Shown here one piece after another: positions 8,322 through 17,675 of a stretch of DNA of 64,000 nucleotides. Position 1 is the stretch's first letter. Every line of letters begins with the position of its first letter. The stretch comes from Streptomyces sp. 71268 (GTDB lineage: Bacteria > Actinomycetota > Actinomycetes > Streptomycetales > Streptomycetaceae). The translations under genes were made by a program, and so were the position numbers. The stretch spans positions 6,144,501 through 6,208,500 of the forward strand of contig NZ_CP114200.1 of the NCBI RefSeq assembly GCF_029392895.1, given 5' to 3'. Under the pieces are notes generated by a model. It was not told the DNA's origin. It saw nothing but the letters and a program-made list of their open reading frames with translations, and did no database searches.

Positions 8322-8699
8322 GTGGCCCACAACCCGTCCGATCCCGCCGCCACGCCCGCTGTCGCCGAACCCGACTCCGCCGCCTTCCTCACCGTCCTGA
8401 CCACCACCGACGCCGGCGAGAAGGCCGACGCCCTGGCGCGCGGCGCGGTGGCGGCCAGGGTCGCGGCCTGTGCGCAGATCAGCGGGCCGGTCACCTCCGT
8501 CTACCGGTGGCGGGGCGAGGTGGTCACCGAGCGGGAGTGGCAGGTGCTCTTCAAGACGACGGTCGCGCGCTTCGAGGCGCTGGCCGAGTACCTGCGGGCC
8601 GAGCACGACTACGAGACGCCGGAGATCATCGCGACCCCGGTCACCCACGGCGACCCGACCTACCTGGCCTGGGTGGTCGACGAGACCCGCCCCGAGTAG
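8322..8699 (+). CDS. cutA: Divalent-cation tolerance protein CutA
   Basis: This 125-residue protein matches CutA1, a small trimeric cytosolic protein linked to copper/divalent metal tolerance in Escherichia coli, though its true role is unsettled. Diagnostic segments are VAARVAACAQISGPVTSVYR, WRGEVVTEREWQVLFKT, and the C-terminal YETPEIIATPVTHGDPTYL. The GTG start at 8322 is preceded by GAAGGAG. The first ~18 residues are an extra Pro/Ala-rich extension. A 273-bp spacer separates it from the deaminase gene. Confidence 0.93.
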   Translation: MAHNPSDPAATPAVAEPDSAAFLTVLTTTDAGEKADALARGAVAARVAACAQISGPVTSVYRWRGEVVTEREWQVLFKTTVARFEALAEYLRAEHDYETPEIIATPVTHGDPTYLAWVVDETRPE

Positions 8700-8972
8700 C
8701 CCCACCGACGCCGCGTACTCCGACGTGCTCCGCACGCCGGACGCGCCGGAGGGATATACGGCCAGGGCGCCCCGACGACCCCGTACGAGCGCGTCGTGCG
8801 GCACGCGCGGCGCGCCGCCGGCGACCCGGCGCGGGCCCGGGTCCACCGCGCCGGGGGGCGCCCGCGCGGCCCGGACGCGCGCCGTGGACCCGGCCGTGGC
8901 CGACGGTGACCGGCGCCGCCGCGACGTTACGCTGGGAGCTTCTTTCCGCAGCTCAGAGCGAGATCAGGTGCC

Positions 8973-10037
8973 ATGTCCGACCCGTCCGACCCCACCGCCA
9001 GGCCCGCCGACCAAGACCCGGCGGCCCGGGCCGCCGGGTCCGCCCCCCGCCCGTCCGCTCTCCCCACCGCGGAGCTCCACCTCCACATCGAGGGCACGTT
9101 GGAACCGGAGCTGGCCTTCGCGCTGGCCCGGCGCAACGGCGTCACGCTGCCGTACGCCTCCGAGGACGAGCTGCGCGCCGCGTACTCCTTCACCGACCTC
9201 CAGTCCTTCCTCAACCTCTACTACGCCCTGATGGACGTCCTGCGTACCGAGGAGGACTTCGCCGAGCTGGCGCACGCCTACCTCGCGCGGGCCCGGGCGC
9301 AGGGGGTGCGGCACGCCGAGATCTTCTTCGACCCGCAGGCCCACGTCGCGCGCGGGGTGCCGATCGGCACGGTCATCGACGGCCTCGCCCGCGCGCTGGA
9401 CCAGGCGTCCGAGGCGTACGGCATCACCACCCGCCTCATCATGTGCTTCCTGCGCGACGAGAGCGCCGAGTCGGCGCTGGCCACCTTCGAGGCGGCCCGC
9501 CCCTGGCTGCACCGGATCACGGCGGTCGGGCTCGACTCGGCCGAGGTGGGCAACCCGCCGTCGAAGTTCCGCGAGGTCTTCGAACGGGCCCGCGCCGCCG
9601 GGCTGAGGTGCGTGGCGCACGCGGGCGAGGAGGGCCCGCCCGGTTACGTGTGGGAGGCGCTCGACATCCTCGGCGTGGACCGGGTCGACCACGGCGTGCG
9701 CTGCCTTGAGGACGAGGCGCTGGTGGCCCGGCTGGTCGCGGACCAGGTGCCGCTGACCGTGTGCCCGCTGTCCAACGTGCGGCTGCGGGTGTACGAGGAC
9801 CTGGCCGACCACCCGCTGCCCGCCATGCTCGCGGCCGGCCTGCGGGTGTGCGTCAACTCCGACGACCCGGCGTACTTCGGCGGCTATGTCGGCGACAACT
9901 ACACCGCCGTCCGGGACGCGCTCGGCCTGGACGCCGAGGCGCTGCGCACGCTCGCGCGCAACTCCTTCCTCGCCGCCTTCCTCGACGAGCGGACCCGGGC
10001 CGGATACCTGGCCGAGGTGGACGCGCACGAGTTCTGA
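8973..10037 (+). CDS. Adenosine/adenine deaminase family protein
   Basis: This 354-residue metal-dependent amidohydrolase has the zinc-binding HLHIEGTLEPEL motif near residue 35, a catalytic VAHAGEEGPP segment near 215, VDHGVRCLED, and the late NSDDPAYFGGYV motif. The NSDDPAYFGGY form and the IEGTLEPEL variant are those of adenine-deaminase-like members rather than classical adenosine deaminase. It therefore likely deaminates adenine or a modified adenine or adenosine for purine salvage; the exact substrate cannot be read from sequence. A ~30-residue Pro/Ala leader precedes the domain. Confidence 0.88.
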   Translation: MSDPSDPTARPADQDPAARAAGSAPRPSALPTAELHLHIEGTLEPELAFALARRNGVTLPYASEDELRAAYSFTDLQSFLNLYYALMDVLRTEEDFAELAHAYLARARAQGVRHAEIFFDPQAHVARGVPIGTVIDGLARALDQASEAYGITTRLIMCFLRDESAESALATFEAARPWLHRITAVGLDSAEVGNPPSKFREVFERARAAGLRCVAHAGEEGPPGYVWEALDILGVDRVDHGVRCLEDEALVARLVADQVPLTVCPLSNVRLRVYEDLADHPLPAMLAAGLRVCVNSDDPAYFGGYVGDNYTAVRDALGLDAEALRTLARNSFLAAFLDERTRAGYLAEVDAHEF

Positions 10038-10047
10038 GGCGCGTCGG

Positions 10048-10085
10048 TTGACCTCAACAATGGTTTAACTCCTACCGTCGTCGTC
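10048..10085 (+). promoter_or_regulatory. Promoter of the leaderless MarR gene with possible operator
   Basis: TTGACC (10048-10053) and TACCGT (10073-10078) are separated by 19 bp. The -10 is 6 nt from ATG 10086 and there is no ribosome site, so the mRNA should start at the ATG. The spacer contains near-symmetric TTGACCTCAA and AACAATGGTT, which could be an autoregulatory MarR operator. Confidence 0.6.
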
Positions 10086-10541
10086 ATGGAGTTCTCACAC
10101 AGCGACGAAGAGTTGGTCAAGCAGCCGATCGGCTACTGGAGTTGGGCCGCGAGCCAGGCGGTCGTCACGTACATCAGGGCCGGCCTGTCGGGGGTCGGGC
10201 TCACCCAGCCGCAGTGGTGGACGCTGCACCAGGTGGCCGAGCACCCGGCCGGGCGCACCCGCGAGGAGATCACGGCCGTGCTCAAGGGGTACCTGGACGT
10301 GGGCGCCGACCTGGAACCCGAGATCGACGCGACCCTGGAACGCGGCCTGCTCGCGCCCGACGAGGAGGGGCGGCTGCGCTTCACGGAGGCGGGCGAGGCG
10401 CTGTACGCGCAGGCCGCCGAGATCCAGCGGGCCAGCCGGGAGACCGTGCACGAGGGCATCACCGACGCGGAGTTCCTGACCACCATGAAGGTGCTCCAGC
10501 GGATGATCCACAACACGGGGGGTGAGGCGTGGCACCACTGA
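10086..10541 (+). CDS. MarR-family winged-helix regulator
   Basis: This 151-residue protein has the MarR layout: an N-terminal dimerisation helix, a winged-helix region with [20 protein letters not shown] and the wing [17 protein letters not shown], and a C-terminal helix. The signal sensed is unknown. A standard promoter with a possible palindromic operator sits directly upstream, so autoregulation is likely. The transcript appears leaderless. It stands between the deaminase and the dGTPase with no obvious target gene next to it. Confidence 0.8.
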   Translation: MEFSHSDEELVKQPIGYWSWAASQAVVTYIRAGLSGVGLTQPQWWTLHQVAEHPAGRTREEITAVLKGYLDVGADLEPEIDATLERGLLAPDEEGRLRFTEAGEALYAQAAEIQRASRETVHEGITDAEFLTTMKVLQRMIHNTGGEAWHH

Positions 10542-10647
10542 CCGGCGCCCGCGGCACGCTACCGCCCGCCATCCGCCCCGGGGCGCGACACCCCGGGGCC
10601 CGGCGGCGCGGGGCGCGCCCGGTCAGGACCGCCCGCCCCCCGGCGGC

Positions 10648-10659
10648 TACCGTCGGGGT
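10648..10659 (+). promoter_or_regulatory. Promoter -10 element for leaderless dGTPase mRNA
   Basis: TACCGT (10648-10653) lies 6 nt before ATG 10660, and no ribosome-binding site is present. The same element and spacing occur before the MarR gene. No clear -35 box is seen. Confidence 0.55.
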
Positions 10660-12087
10660 ATGAACGGCACACCACCGCCTTCCACCGGGCGACCCGGGCG
10701 AACCGGTCAGCCCGGACGGATAGCCCCGGCGGGCCAGCCCACCCCGGACGACACCACCCCGGACCACACCGCCCAGGACCGGCCAGGCCGGGCGACGGAG
10801 CCGGGCGTGCCCGGCTACTCGGGCGCCGACCTGGAACGCTGGGAGCCCGAGCCCGACAAGCGCCCCGGCCGCACCGCCTTCCAGCGCGACCGGGCCCGGC
10901 TGCTGCACTCCGCCGCGCTGCGCCGGCTCGCCGGCAAGACCCAGGTGGTCACGCCCGGCGTGAGCGGCCAGGCGTGGGACGCCAGCCCCCGCACCCGGCT
11001 CACGCACTCCCTGGAGTGCGCCCAGGTGGGCCGGGAACTCGGCGCCGCGCTCGGCTGCGACCCCGACCTGGTCGAGGTCGCCTGCCTGGCGCACGACCTC
11101 GGCCACCCCCCGTTCGGACACAACGGCGAACGCGCGCTCAACGAGATCGCCCAGCCGTGCGGCGGCTTCGAGGGCAACGCCCAGTCGCTGCGCCTGCTCA
11201 CCCGCATCGAGCCCAAGCGCTTCCGCGCCGACCCCGAGACCGGCGAGCCGACCAGCGTCGGCCTCAACCTCACCCGCGCCGCCCTGGACGCCGCCACCAA
11301 GTACCCCTGGCCACGCGGCGGCCACCCCACCGACCCCGCCTCGCCCAAGTGCGGCGTCTACGCGGACGACCTGCCGGTCTTCCACTGGCTGCGACAGGAC
11401 GCCCCGCCGACCGCCACCTGCTTCGAGGCCCAGGTCATGGACTGGTCCGACGACGTCGCGTACTCCGTGCACGATGTCGAGGACGGCCTGCACGCCGGGC
11501 ACCTGGACCCGGCGATGCTGCTCGCCGAGCCCGAGCGGCGCGAGATCTTCGCCGTCGCCGCCAGCCGCTACGCCCCCGGGGCCGACCCGGCGGAACTGGC
11601 CGAGGCCCTCGACCGGCTGCTCGACCAGGAGTGGTGGCCGCACGGCTACGACGGCTCCGCCCTCGCGCAGGCCCGCCTCAAGGACGCCACCAGCCAACTC
11701 ATCGGCCGCTTCTGCCAGGCCGCCGAGGAGGCCACCCGCGCCGCGTACGGGACGGGCCGGCTCACCCGGTACGCGGCCACCCTCGTCGTGCCAGGGCCCG
11801 TTCGCCTGGAGTGCGCCGTCCTCAAGGCGGTGGCCGATCGGTACGTGATGCAGCGCCCCGACCAGGAGCGGCTGCGCGCGGAGCAGCGCGTGGTCATCGC
11901 CGAACTGGCCGAAGCGCTGATCGCGCGGGCCCCGCACGGGCTCGACCCGCAGTTCCGCGCGCTGTTCGCGACCGCCACCAGCGACGGCGACGACGCTGCC
12001 GGGCTGCGCGTCATCGTGGACCAGATCGCCTCGCTCACCGACGCCTCCGCCCGCTCGCTGCGCGCCCGCCTGGCCACGCCCCGCTGA
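10660..12087 (+). CDS. dgt: Deoxyguanosinetriphosphate triphosphohydrolase-like protein
   Basis: This 475-residue HD-domain phosphohydrolase of the dGTPase family cleaves dNTPs to the nucleoside and triphosphate. The metal-binding HD signature is seen as [14 protein letters not shown] followed by [16 protein letters not shown], and later [21 protein letters not shown]. The first ~60 residues are a Pro/Gly/Thr-rich disordered extension. Placement upstream of dnaG in the same direction is common in streptomycetes and suggests a DNA-replication neighbourhood. The start is leaderless (see 10648-10659). Confidence 0.92.
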   Translation: MNGTPPPSTGRPGRTGQPGRIAPAGQPTPDDTTPDHTAQDRPGRATEPGVPGYSGADLERWEPEPDKRPGRTAFQRDRARLLHSAALRRLAGKTQVVTPGVSGQAWDASPRTRLTHSLECAQVGRELGAALGCDPDLVEVACLAHDLGHPPFGHNGERALNEIAQPCGGFEGNAQSLRLLTRIEPKRFRADPETGEPTSVGLNLTRAALDAATKYPWPRGGHPTDPASPKCGVYADDLPVFHWLRQDAPPTATCFEAQVMDWSDDVAYSVHDVEDGLHAGHLDPAMLLAEPERREIFAVAASRYAPGADPAELAEALDRLLDQEWWPHGYDGSALAQARLKDATSQLIGRFCQAAEEATRAAYGTGRLTRYAATLVVPGPVRLECAVLKAVADRYVMQRPDQERLRAEQRVVIAELAEALIARAPHGLDPQFRALFATATSDGDDAAGLRVIVDQIASLTDASARSLRARLATPR

Positions 12088-12331
12088 GCCGCCCGCCGCG
12101 CGGCCCCTGCCGGCCCCCCGAGGGTGCCGCGCCGGCCGGGCCTCCGGCTGGCCCGTCCGGCGTAGTGCCCCTTCCCGCCAGCCGCTCGGTGCGGGACCCT
12201 CCTCCCTGTGGTGGGACGGCCGGGGTGTACACCAGACGTTCATGCTGGGTGTACGCGCGGGCACACACCCGCACAGGCGAACCGGGACACCCCGGGCGCA
12301 GGCGTACCGCGCGCGAGCGAGGAGGCGACAA

Positions 12332-13621
12332 GTGGTCGACGCACATCGAACGTTCGTCATCGTCGGAGGAGGGCTTGCGGGGGCGAAGGCCGCCGAGACG
12401 CTCCGGGCCGAGGGCTTCACCGGCCGGGTGATCCTCATCTGTGACGAACGCGACCACCCCTACGAACGCCCGCCACTGTCCAAGGGGTTCCTCAGCGGCA
12501 GCCAGGAGCGCGACAGCGTCTTCGTCCACGAGCCGGGCTGGTACGCGCAGGCCCACATCGAACTCCACCTCGGCCAGCCCGCCGTGCACCTCGACCGGGA
12601 GGCCAGGTCCGTACGCCTGGGCGACGGCACCCGCATCCACTACGACCGGCTGCTGCTGGCCACCGGCGCCGAGCCGCGCCGCCTGGAGATCCCCGGCACC
12701 GACCTGGCCGGCGTGCACCACCTGCGCCGCCTCGCCCACGCCGAGCGGCTGCGCGGCGTGCTGGCCTCGCTCGGGCGCGACAACGGGCACCTGGTCATCG
12801 CCGGCGCCGGCTGGATCGGCCTCGAAGTCGCCGCCGCCGCCCGTGGCTACGGCGCCGAGGTGACCATCGTGGAGCCCGAGCAGGGGCCGCTGCACACCGT
12901 CGTCGGGCCCGAACTCGGCGCGCTCTTCACCGACCTGCACGGCAGCCACGGCGTCCGCTTCCACTTCGGCGCCCGGCTCACCGAGATCACCGGCCAGGAC
13001 GGCATGGTGCTGGCCGCGCGGACCGACGACGGCGAGGAGCACCCCGCGCACGCCGTGCTCGCCGCGATCGGCGCCGCGCCCCGCACCGCGCTCGCGGAGG
13101 CCGCGGGGCTGGAGATCGCCCCCCGCACCGGCCCGGCCCGTGGCGGCATCGCCGTCGACGCCGGCCTGCGCACCAGCGACCCGGACATCTTCGCCGCCGG
13201 CGACGCCGCCGCCTTCCCGCTGCCCCAGCTCGCCGCCGGTCTGCCCGCGGGCGAGCGGCTGCGCGTCGAGCACTGGGCCAACGCGCTCAACGGCGGCCCG
13301 GTCGCCGCCCGCGCCATGCTCGGCCAAGACGTGACGTACGACCGGGTGCCGTACTTCTTCTCCGACCAGTACGACGTGGGCCTGGAGTACTCGGGCTACG
13401 CGCCGCCCGGCAGCTACGCGCAGGTGGTGTGCCGGGGCGACGTCGGCAAGCGCGAGTTCATCGGCTTCTGGCTGGACGCGCGGGGGCGGCTGCTGGCCGG
13501 GATGAACGTCAACGTGTGGGACGTCACCGAGCCGATCCAGGCCCTCATCCGCGCCGGCGTGCCGCTCGACCCGGAGGCCCTGGCCGACCCCTCCCTCCCG
13601 CTGACCTCGCTGCTGCCGTAG
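12332..13621 (+). CDS. FAD-dependent ferredoxin reductase-type oxidoreductase
   Basis: This 429-residue pyridine-nucleotide-disulfide reductase family protein has an N-terminal FAD fingerprint (TFVIVGGGLAGAKAAETLR), PYERPPLSKGFL, the NAD fingerprint HLVIAGAGWIGLEVAAAARG, and the FAD motif DIFAAGDAAAFP. A C-terminal reductase domain contains VPYFFSDQYDVGLEYSGYA. It transfers electrons from NAD(P)H to a ferredoxin or rubredoxin, typically for P450s or oxygenases; no such partner is adjacent. The start GTG 12332 follows GAGGAGG with good spacing; a longer frame adds an Arg-rich leader without support. Confidence 0.9.
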   Translation: MVDAHRTFVIVGGGLAGAKAAETLRAEGFTGRVILICDERDHPYERPPLSKGFLSGSQERDSVFVHEPGWYAQAHIELHLGQPAVHLDREARSVRLGDGTRIHYDRLLLATGAEPRRLEIPGTDLAGVHHLRRLAHAERLRGVLASLGRDNGHLVIAGAGWIGLEVAAAARGYGAEVTIVEPEQGPLHTVVGPELGALFTDLHGSHGVRFHFGARLTEITGQDGMVLAARTDDGEEHPAHAVLAAIGAAPRTALAEAAGLEIAPRTGPARGGIAVDAGLRTSDPDIFAAGDAAAFPLPQLAAGLPAGERLRVEHWANALNGGPVAARAMLGQDVTYDRVPYFFSDQYDVGLEYSGYAPPGSYAQVVCRGDVGKREFIGFWLDARGRLLAGMNVNVWDVTEPIQALIRAGVPLDPEALADPSLPLTSLLP

Positions 13622-13651
13622 GGCGCGGCCAGCCGCCCGGGCCCGCTCCCG

Positions 13652-13663
13652 TAGCGTGGCCGT
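13652..13663 (+). promoter_or_regulatory. Promoter -10 element for leaderless GNAT mRNA
   Basis: TAGCGT (13652-13657) lies exactly 6 nt before ATG 13664, and no ribosome-binding site is visible. Confidence 0.5.
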
Positions 13664-14167
13664 ATGTCGATCGTCACGTCCGTGGTCCCGGTGGCGGAGA
13701 TCCTCGACCTGCGCTGGTCGGTGCTCCGCCCCGGGCAGCCCCGCGCGAGCGCCGCCTTCCCCGAGGACGACGCGCCCGGCGTCTTCCACCTCGCCGCCTA
13801 CCCGGGCGCCGACACCACGGCCCCGGACGCCGACGCCACCGCGCGCCCGCTGGCCTGCGCGACGTTCTTCCCCGACCCGCTGCCGCCGGCCGCGGCCGAC
13901 CTGGCCGGGCCGCGGGGCCGCGCCGAGAGCGCCTACCGGTTCCGCGGCATGGCCAGCGCCCCCGCCGCCCGTGGCCAGGGCTACGGGGTGGCCGTGCTGC
14001 GCGCCGGGCTGACCGAGGCCGCGGCCCGTGGCGCCCGCTGGACCTGGTGCAACGGCCGCACCTCGGCCCGTGGCTTCTACGAGCGGCACGGCTTCGCGGC
14101 CGTGGGGGAGGAGTTCGACGTCCCCACCATCGGCCCGCACCTGGTCTTCGTGATCGAGTCCCCGTGA
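13664..14167 (+). CDS. GNAT-family N-acetyltransferase
   Basis: This 167-residue protein has the acetyl-CoA-binding GNAT core. The segment FRGMASAPAARGQGYGVAVL contains the R/Q-x-x-G-x-G/A motif, and GARWTWCNGRTSARGFYERH with GFAAVGEEF matches motif B. The acceptor is unknown. The gene lies between the ferredoxin reductase and dnaG and has its own leaderless promoter. The C-terminus ends at a stop 110 bp before dnaG. Confidence 0.85.
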   Translation: MSIVTSVVPVAEILDLRWSVLRPGQPRASAAFPEDDAPGVFHLAAYPGADTTAPDADATARPLACATFFPDPLPPAAADLAGPRGRAESAYRFRGMASAPAARGQGYGVAVLRAGLTEAAARGARWTWCNGRTSARGFYERHGFAAVGEEFDVPTIGPHLVFVIESP

Positions 14168-14265
14168 CCGAGCCGGCGATCCTGCCCGCCATGGCGGCCC
14201 TGGCGATCCTGCCGAGCCTGGCGGTCCTGGCGGTCCTGGCGGACGGGAGTGTCGGGGGCCACCCG

Positions 14266-14277
14266 TAGAATTCACGC
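14266..14277 (+). promoter_or_regulatory. Promoter -10 element for leaderless dnaG mRNA
   Basis: TAGAAT (14266-14271) is a near-consensus -10 box 6 nt upstream of the GTG start at 14278. There is no Shine-Dalgarno sequence, so transcription probably begins at the start codon. Confidence 0.6.
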
Positions 14278-16224
14278 GTGGCAGGACGGATCAACGATGA
14301 CGACGTGAAGGCGGTCCGGGACGCGGTCCCGATCGACGCCGTCGTGTCCGAGTACCTCCAGTTGCGCAACGGGGGCGGCGGCAACCTCAAGGGCCTGTGC
14401 CCCTTCCACGACGAGAAGTCCCCGTCCTTCCAGGTCAGTCCCAGCAAGGGCCTCTTCTACTGCTTCGGCTGCCAAGAGGGCGGCGACACGGTCGACTTCA
14501 TCATGAAGATCGACCACCTCTCCTTCGCCGAGACCATCGAGCGCCTCGCCGGCGTCGCCGGCATCACGCTGCGCTACGAGCAGGGTGGGTACACCCCCGG
14601 CCGCCAGCAGGGCGAGCGCACCCGCCTGGTCGAGGCGCACAAGGTGGCCGCGCAGTTCTACGTCGAACAGCTCGCCAGCCCCGAGGCCGAGATCGGCCGC
14701 GCCTTCCTCGCCCAGCGCGGCTTCGACCAGGCCGCCGCCGAGCACTTCGGCGTCGGCTACAGCCCAGCCGGCTGGGACCACCTGATCCGCTACCTGCGCG
14801 GCCGGGGCTTCAGCGACAAGGAGCTGCTGCTCTCCGGCCTGGCCCAGGAGGGCCGCCGCGGGCCCATCGACCGCTTCCGGGGCCGCCTGATGTGGCCCAT
14901 CCGCGACATCACCGGCGAGGTCATCGGCTTCGGCGCCCGCAAGCTGCGCGACGACGACAACGGCCCGAAGTACCTGAACACCCCGGAGACCCCGCTCTAC
15001 CGCAAGTCCCAGGTGCTCTACGGCATCGACCTGGCCAAGAAGGAGATCGCCAAGACCAACCGGGCGGTCGTCGTCGAGGGCTACACCGACGTCATGGCCT
15101 GCCACCTGGCCGGCGTCACCACCGCCATCGCCACCTGCGGCACCGCCTTCGCCGGCGAGCACATCAAGATCCTGCGCCGGCTGCTGATGGACAACTCCGG
15201 CTCCGAGGTCGTCTTCACCTTCGACGGCGACGCCGCCGGCCAGAAGGCGGCGCTGCGCGCCTTCGAGGACGACCAGAAGTTCGCGGCCGAGACCTCGATC
15301 GCCATCACCCCGGGCGGCATGGACCCGTGCGAGCTGCGGCTCGCGCAGGGCGACGCGGCGGTGGCCGGCCTGGTGGACAGCCGCACCCCGCTGTTCGCCT
15401 TCGCCATCCGGCACGTCGTCGGCCGGCACAACCTGGACACCGCCGAGGGCCGCGCCGCGGCGCTCGAAGCCGCCGCGCCCATCGTCGCCAACATCAAGAA
15501 CAGCTCCATCCAGCACGAGTACGCGGTGACGCTGGCCGGCATGCTGGGCATCCTGGACACCCAGTTCGTGGTCCGCCGCGTCGCCCAACTCGCCCGCTGG
15601 AACCGCGAGCGCGGCCAGCGCGGCGGCCCCTCCGGCGTCCGGGGCAATGGCTCCTACGGCCGCGACGGCGGCCCGTCGGGGCGTGGCGAGCCGCACGGGC
15701 CGGCCGAGCAGCGGAGCGCCCCGCCGCCCGGGCTGCGCGGCCCCGCGCTCAACCTGCGCAGCCCCGCCCACCGCGTCGAGCGCGAGCTGCTCAAGCTCGC
15801 CCTCCAGCGCCCCGAACTGGTGGCCCCGGCCTTCGACGCGTACGGCGCCGACGAGTTCACCGCCCCGCCGTACGCGGTGGTCCGCGAGGTCATCGAGCAG
15901 GCCGGCGGAGTCTCCACGGCCGACGCGGGCTACGTGGCCCGCGTGCGCGAGGCAGCGCCCGACGACACGGTGCGCGCCCTGGTCACCGAGCTGACCGTGG
16001 AGCCGCTGCACACCCGCCGCGACGCCGACGAGGTGTACGCCGGCATGCAACTCGTCGCCGTTCGGCTGGCCGCCGTCAACCAGCGCATCACCGAGATCCG
16101 CGGCACCCTCCAGCGCCTGGGCCAGCAGGCGGACCCGGCCCACCTGGCCGCCGTGCAGAACGAACTCTGGGTCCTCCAGCAGTACGGGCAGTCCCTGCGC
16201 GAGCGCGGCGCCGCCGCGCTGTAG
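14278..16224 (+). CDS. dnaG: DNA primase
   Basis: This 648-residue bacterial primase synthesises RNA primers at the replication fork. The N-terminal CHC2 zinc finger is seen in [11 protein letters not shown] and YCFGCQEGG (residues ~40-65). The catalytic core has [12 protein letters not shown] and [20 protein letters not shown], and the Toprim motif [17 protein letters not shown] and [18 protein letters not shown] Gly-rich linker (about 455-490) leads to a C-terminal helicase-binding domain. The length is typical for Streptomyces. The GTG start is supported by the N-terminal [14 protein letters not shown] conserved in primases. A sigma-factor gene follows, as in other streptomycetes. Confidence 0.97.
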   Translation: MAGRINDDDVKAVRDAVPIDAVVSEYLQLRNGGGGNLKGLCPFHDEKSPSFQVSPSKGLFYCFGCQEGGDTVDFIMKIDHLSFAETIERLAGVAGITLRYEQGGYTPGRQQGERTRLVEAHKVAAQFYVEQLASPEAEIGRAFLAQRGFDQAAAEHFGVGYSPAGWDHLIRYLRGRGFSDKELLLSGLAQEGRRGPIDRFRGRLMWPIRDITGEVIGFGARKLRDDDNGPKYLNTPETPLYRKSQVLYGIDLAKKEIAKTNRAVVVEGYTDVMACHLAGVTTAIATCGTAFAGEHIKILRRLLMDNSGSEVVFTFDGDAAGQKAALRAFEDDQKFAAETSIAITPGGMDPCELRLAQGDAAVAGLVDSRTPLFAFAIRHVVGRHNLDTAEGRAAALEAAAPIVANIKNSSIQHEYAVTLAGMLGILDTQFVVRRVAQLARWNRERGQRGGPSGVRGNGSYGRDGGPSGRGEPHGPAEQRSAPPPGLRGPALNLRSPAHRVERELLKLALQRPELVAPAFDAYGADEFTAPPYAVVREVIEQAGGVSTADAGYVARVREAAPDDTVRALVTELTVEPLHTRRDADEVYAGMQLVAVRLAAVNQRITEIRGTLQRLGQQADPAHLAAVQNELWVLQQYGQSLRERGAAAL

Positions 16225-16463
16225 CCGTCCGGTCACGCACCGGACGCAGAAAGTGCCCGCACGCCCCTCGTGGCGGAAGTGTGTCGTGCCCCACACTGGA
16301 GCCGGTGCCTGAGCCTTCGGAACGCGGCGGTGCCGGCCGCAGAGGCCCACATTCCCCCGCACATCCACTCACGACGTACGGGACGGGTGACGGTCAGTCC
16401 GCAGTCGCCCCGCCACCGAACGCCGCCCCCGATCCGGCGGCGATCACCCTGGAGGTCGCCCGC

Positions 16464-17585
16464 GTGCAGACCCGTACCCGCACCGCCGAGGCGAGCGTCG
16501 TGCCGCCGCGGAGCCTGCCGCCCCGCCACCCGGAGGACGCGGCCGAGCCGGCCGAGCCGGACCCCGCCGCGCCGGACCCCGCCGCGCCGGACCTCGCCGC
16601 ACCGGGCCCCGTCGCGGCGGATTCCGTGCCGGAGCCGGCCGTGGTCGTGCCCGCGCAGCGACCGGACGCCACCGGCCCCTCATCCGACCTCTTCCGCCAG
16701 TACCTGCGCGAGATCGGCCGCATCCCGCTGCTGTCGGCCGCCGAGGAGGTGGAGCTGGCCCGCCGCGTGGAGGCCGGCCTGTTCGCCGAGGCCAAGCTGG
16801 CCGGCGCCGCCGACCTGGACACCCAACTCGCCTCGGACCTGGACCGGTTGGTGGTGCTCGGCCGGATGGCCAAGCGCCGCCTGATCGAGGCGAACCTACG
16901 GCTGGTGGTCTCGGTGGCCAAGCGGTACGTCGGGCGCGGCCTGACCATGCTCGACCTCGTCCAGGAGGGCAACCTCGGGCTGATCCGCGCGGTGGAGAAG
17001 TTCGACTACGCGCGCGGCTACAAGTTCTCCACGTACGCGACCTGGTGGATTCGCCAGGCCATGTCCCGCGCGCTGGCCGACCAAGCCCGCACCATCCGGG
17101 TGCCGGTGCACGTCGTCGAGCTGATCAACCGGGTGGTACGGGTGCAGCGCCGGATGCTCCAGGAACGCGGCCAGGAGCCCACCGCGGCCGAGGTCGCCGA
17201 GCACCTCGGGGTGCCGGAGGAACGCGTCAGCGAGGTGCGGCGGCTGGCCCAGGAGCCCATCTCGCTGCACACGCCGGTCGGCGAGGAGGACGACGTGGCG
17301 CTCGGCGACCTCATCGAGGACGGCGACGCCACCTCGCCGGTGGAGTCCGCCGCCTTCCTGCTGCTGCGCGAGCACCTGGAGGCGGTCCTGTCCACCCTCG
17401 GCGAACGCGAGCGCAAGGTCGTCCAACTGCGCTACGGCCTCACCGACGGCCGCCCACGCACCCTGGAGGAGATCGGCCGCATCTTCGGCGTCACCCGCGA
17501 GCGCATCCGCCAGATCGAGTCCAAGACCCTGGGCAAGCTCCGCGACCACGCCTTCGCCGACCAACTCCGCGGCTACCTGGACTGA
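16464..17585 (+). CDS. hrdD: RNA polymerase sigma-70 family factor, HrdD-like
   Basis: This principal-type sigma factor lacks the long N-terminal region 1.1. Region 1.2 starts with [18 protein letters not shown], region 2 contains [19 protein letters not shown] and [19 protein letters not shown], and region 4.2 contains [20 protein letters not shown]. In Streptomyces the dnaG-adjacent sigma is HrdD, hence the name, which is by location and type. The start is chosen at GTG 16464, well spaced from CTGGAGG (373 residues); GTG 16305 would add 53 residues. The first ~75 residues are Pro/Ala repeats ([11 protein letters not shown]). HrdD-class factors are dispensable and respond to growth or stress signals. 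Confidence 0.9.
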   Translation: MQTRTRTAEASVVPPRSLPPRHPEDAAEPAEPDPAAPDPAAPDLAAPGPVAADSVPEPAVVVPAQRPDATGPSSDLFRQYLREIGRIPLLSAAEEVELARRVEAGLFAEAKLAGAADLDTQLASDLDRLVVLGRMAKRRLIEANLRLVVSVAKRYVGRGLTMLDLVQEGNLGLIRAVEKFDYARGYKFSTYATWWIRQAMSRALADQARTIRVPVHVVELINRVVRVQRRMLQERGQEPTAAEVAEHLGVPEERVSEVRRLAQEPISLHTPVGEEDDVALGDLIEDGDATSPVESAAFLLLREHLEAVLSTLGERERKVVQLRYGLTDGRPRTLEEIGRIFGVTRERIRQIESKTLGKLRDHAFADQLRGYLD

Positions 17586-17675
17586 CGCGACCCTCGTCGA
17601 CACCGGGCCCGCCGACACCGCCGCCGCCGAACCGCCCGCCGACACCGACACCGCTCCAGCGGGCCGGCGCCCGCC

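Noticed and set aside
14397..17585. Single 1,062-residue frame spanning dnaG and the sigma factor
   Set aside because: Its first 600 residues are an Arg-rich out-of-frame reading of dnaG; only the C-terminal part is the real sigma factor, which has its own start.
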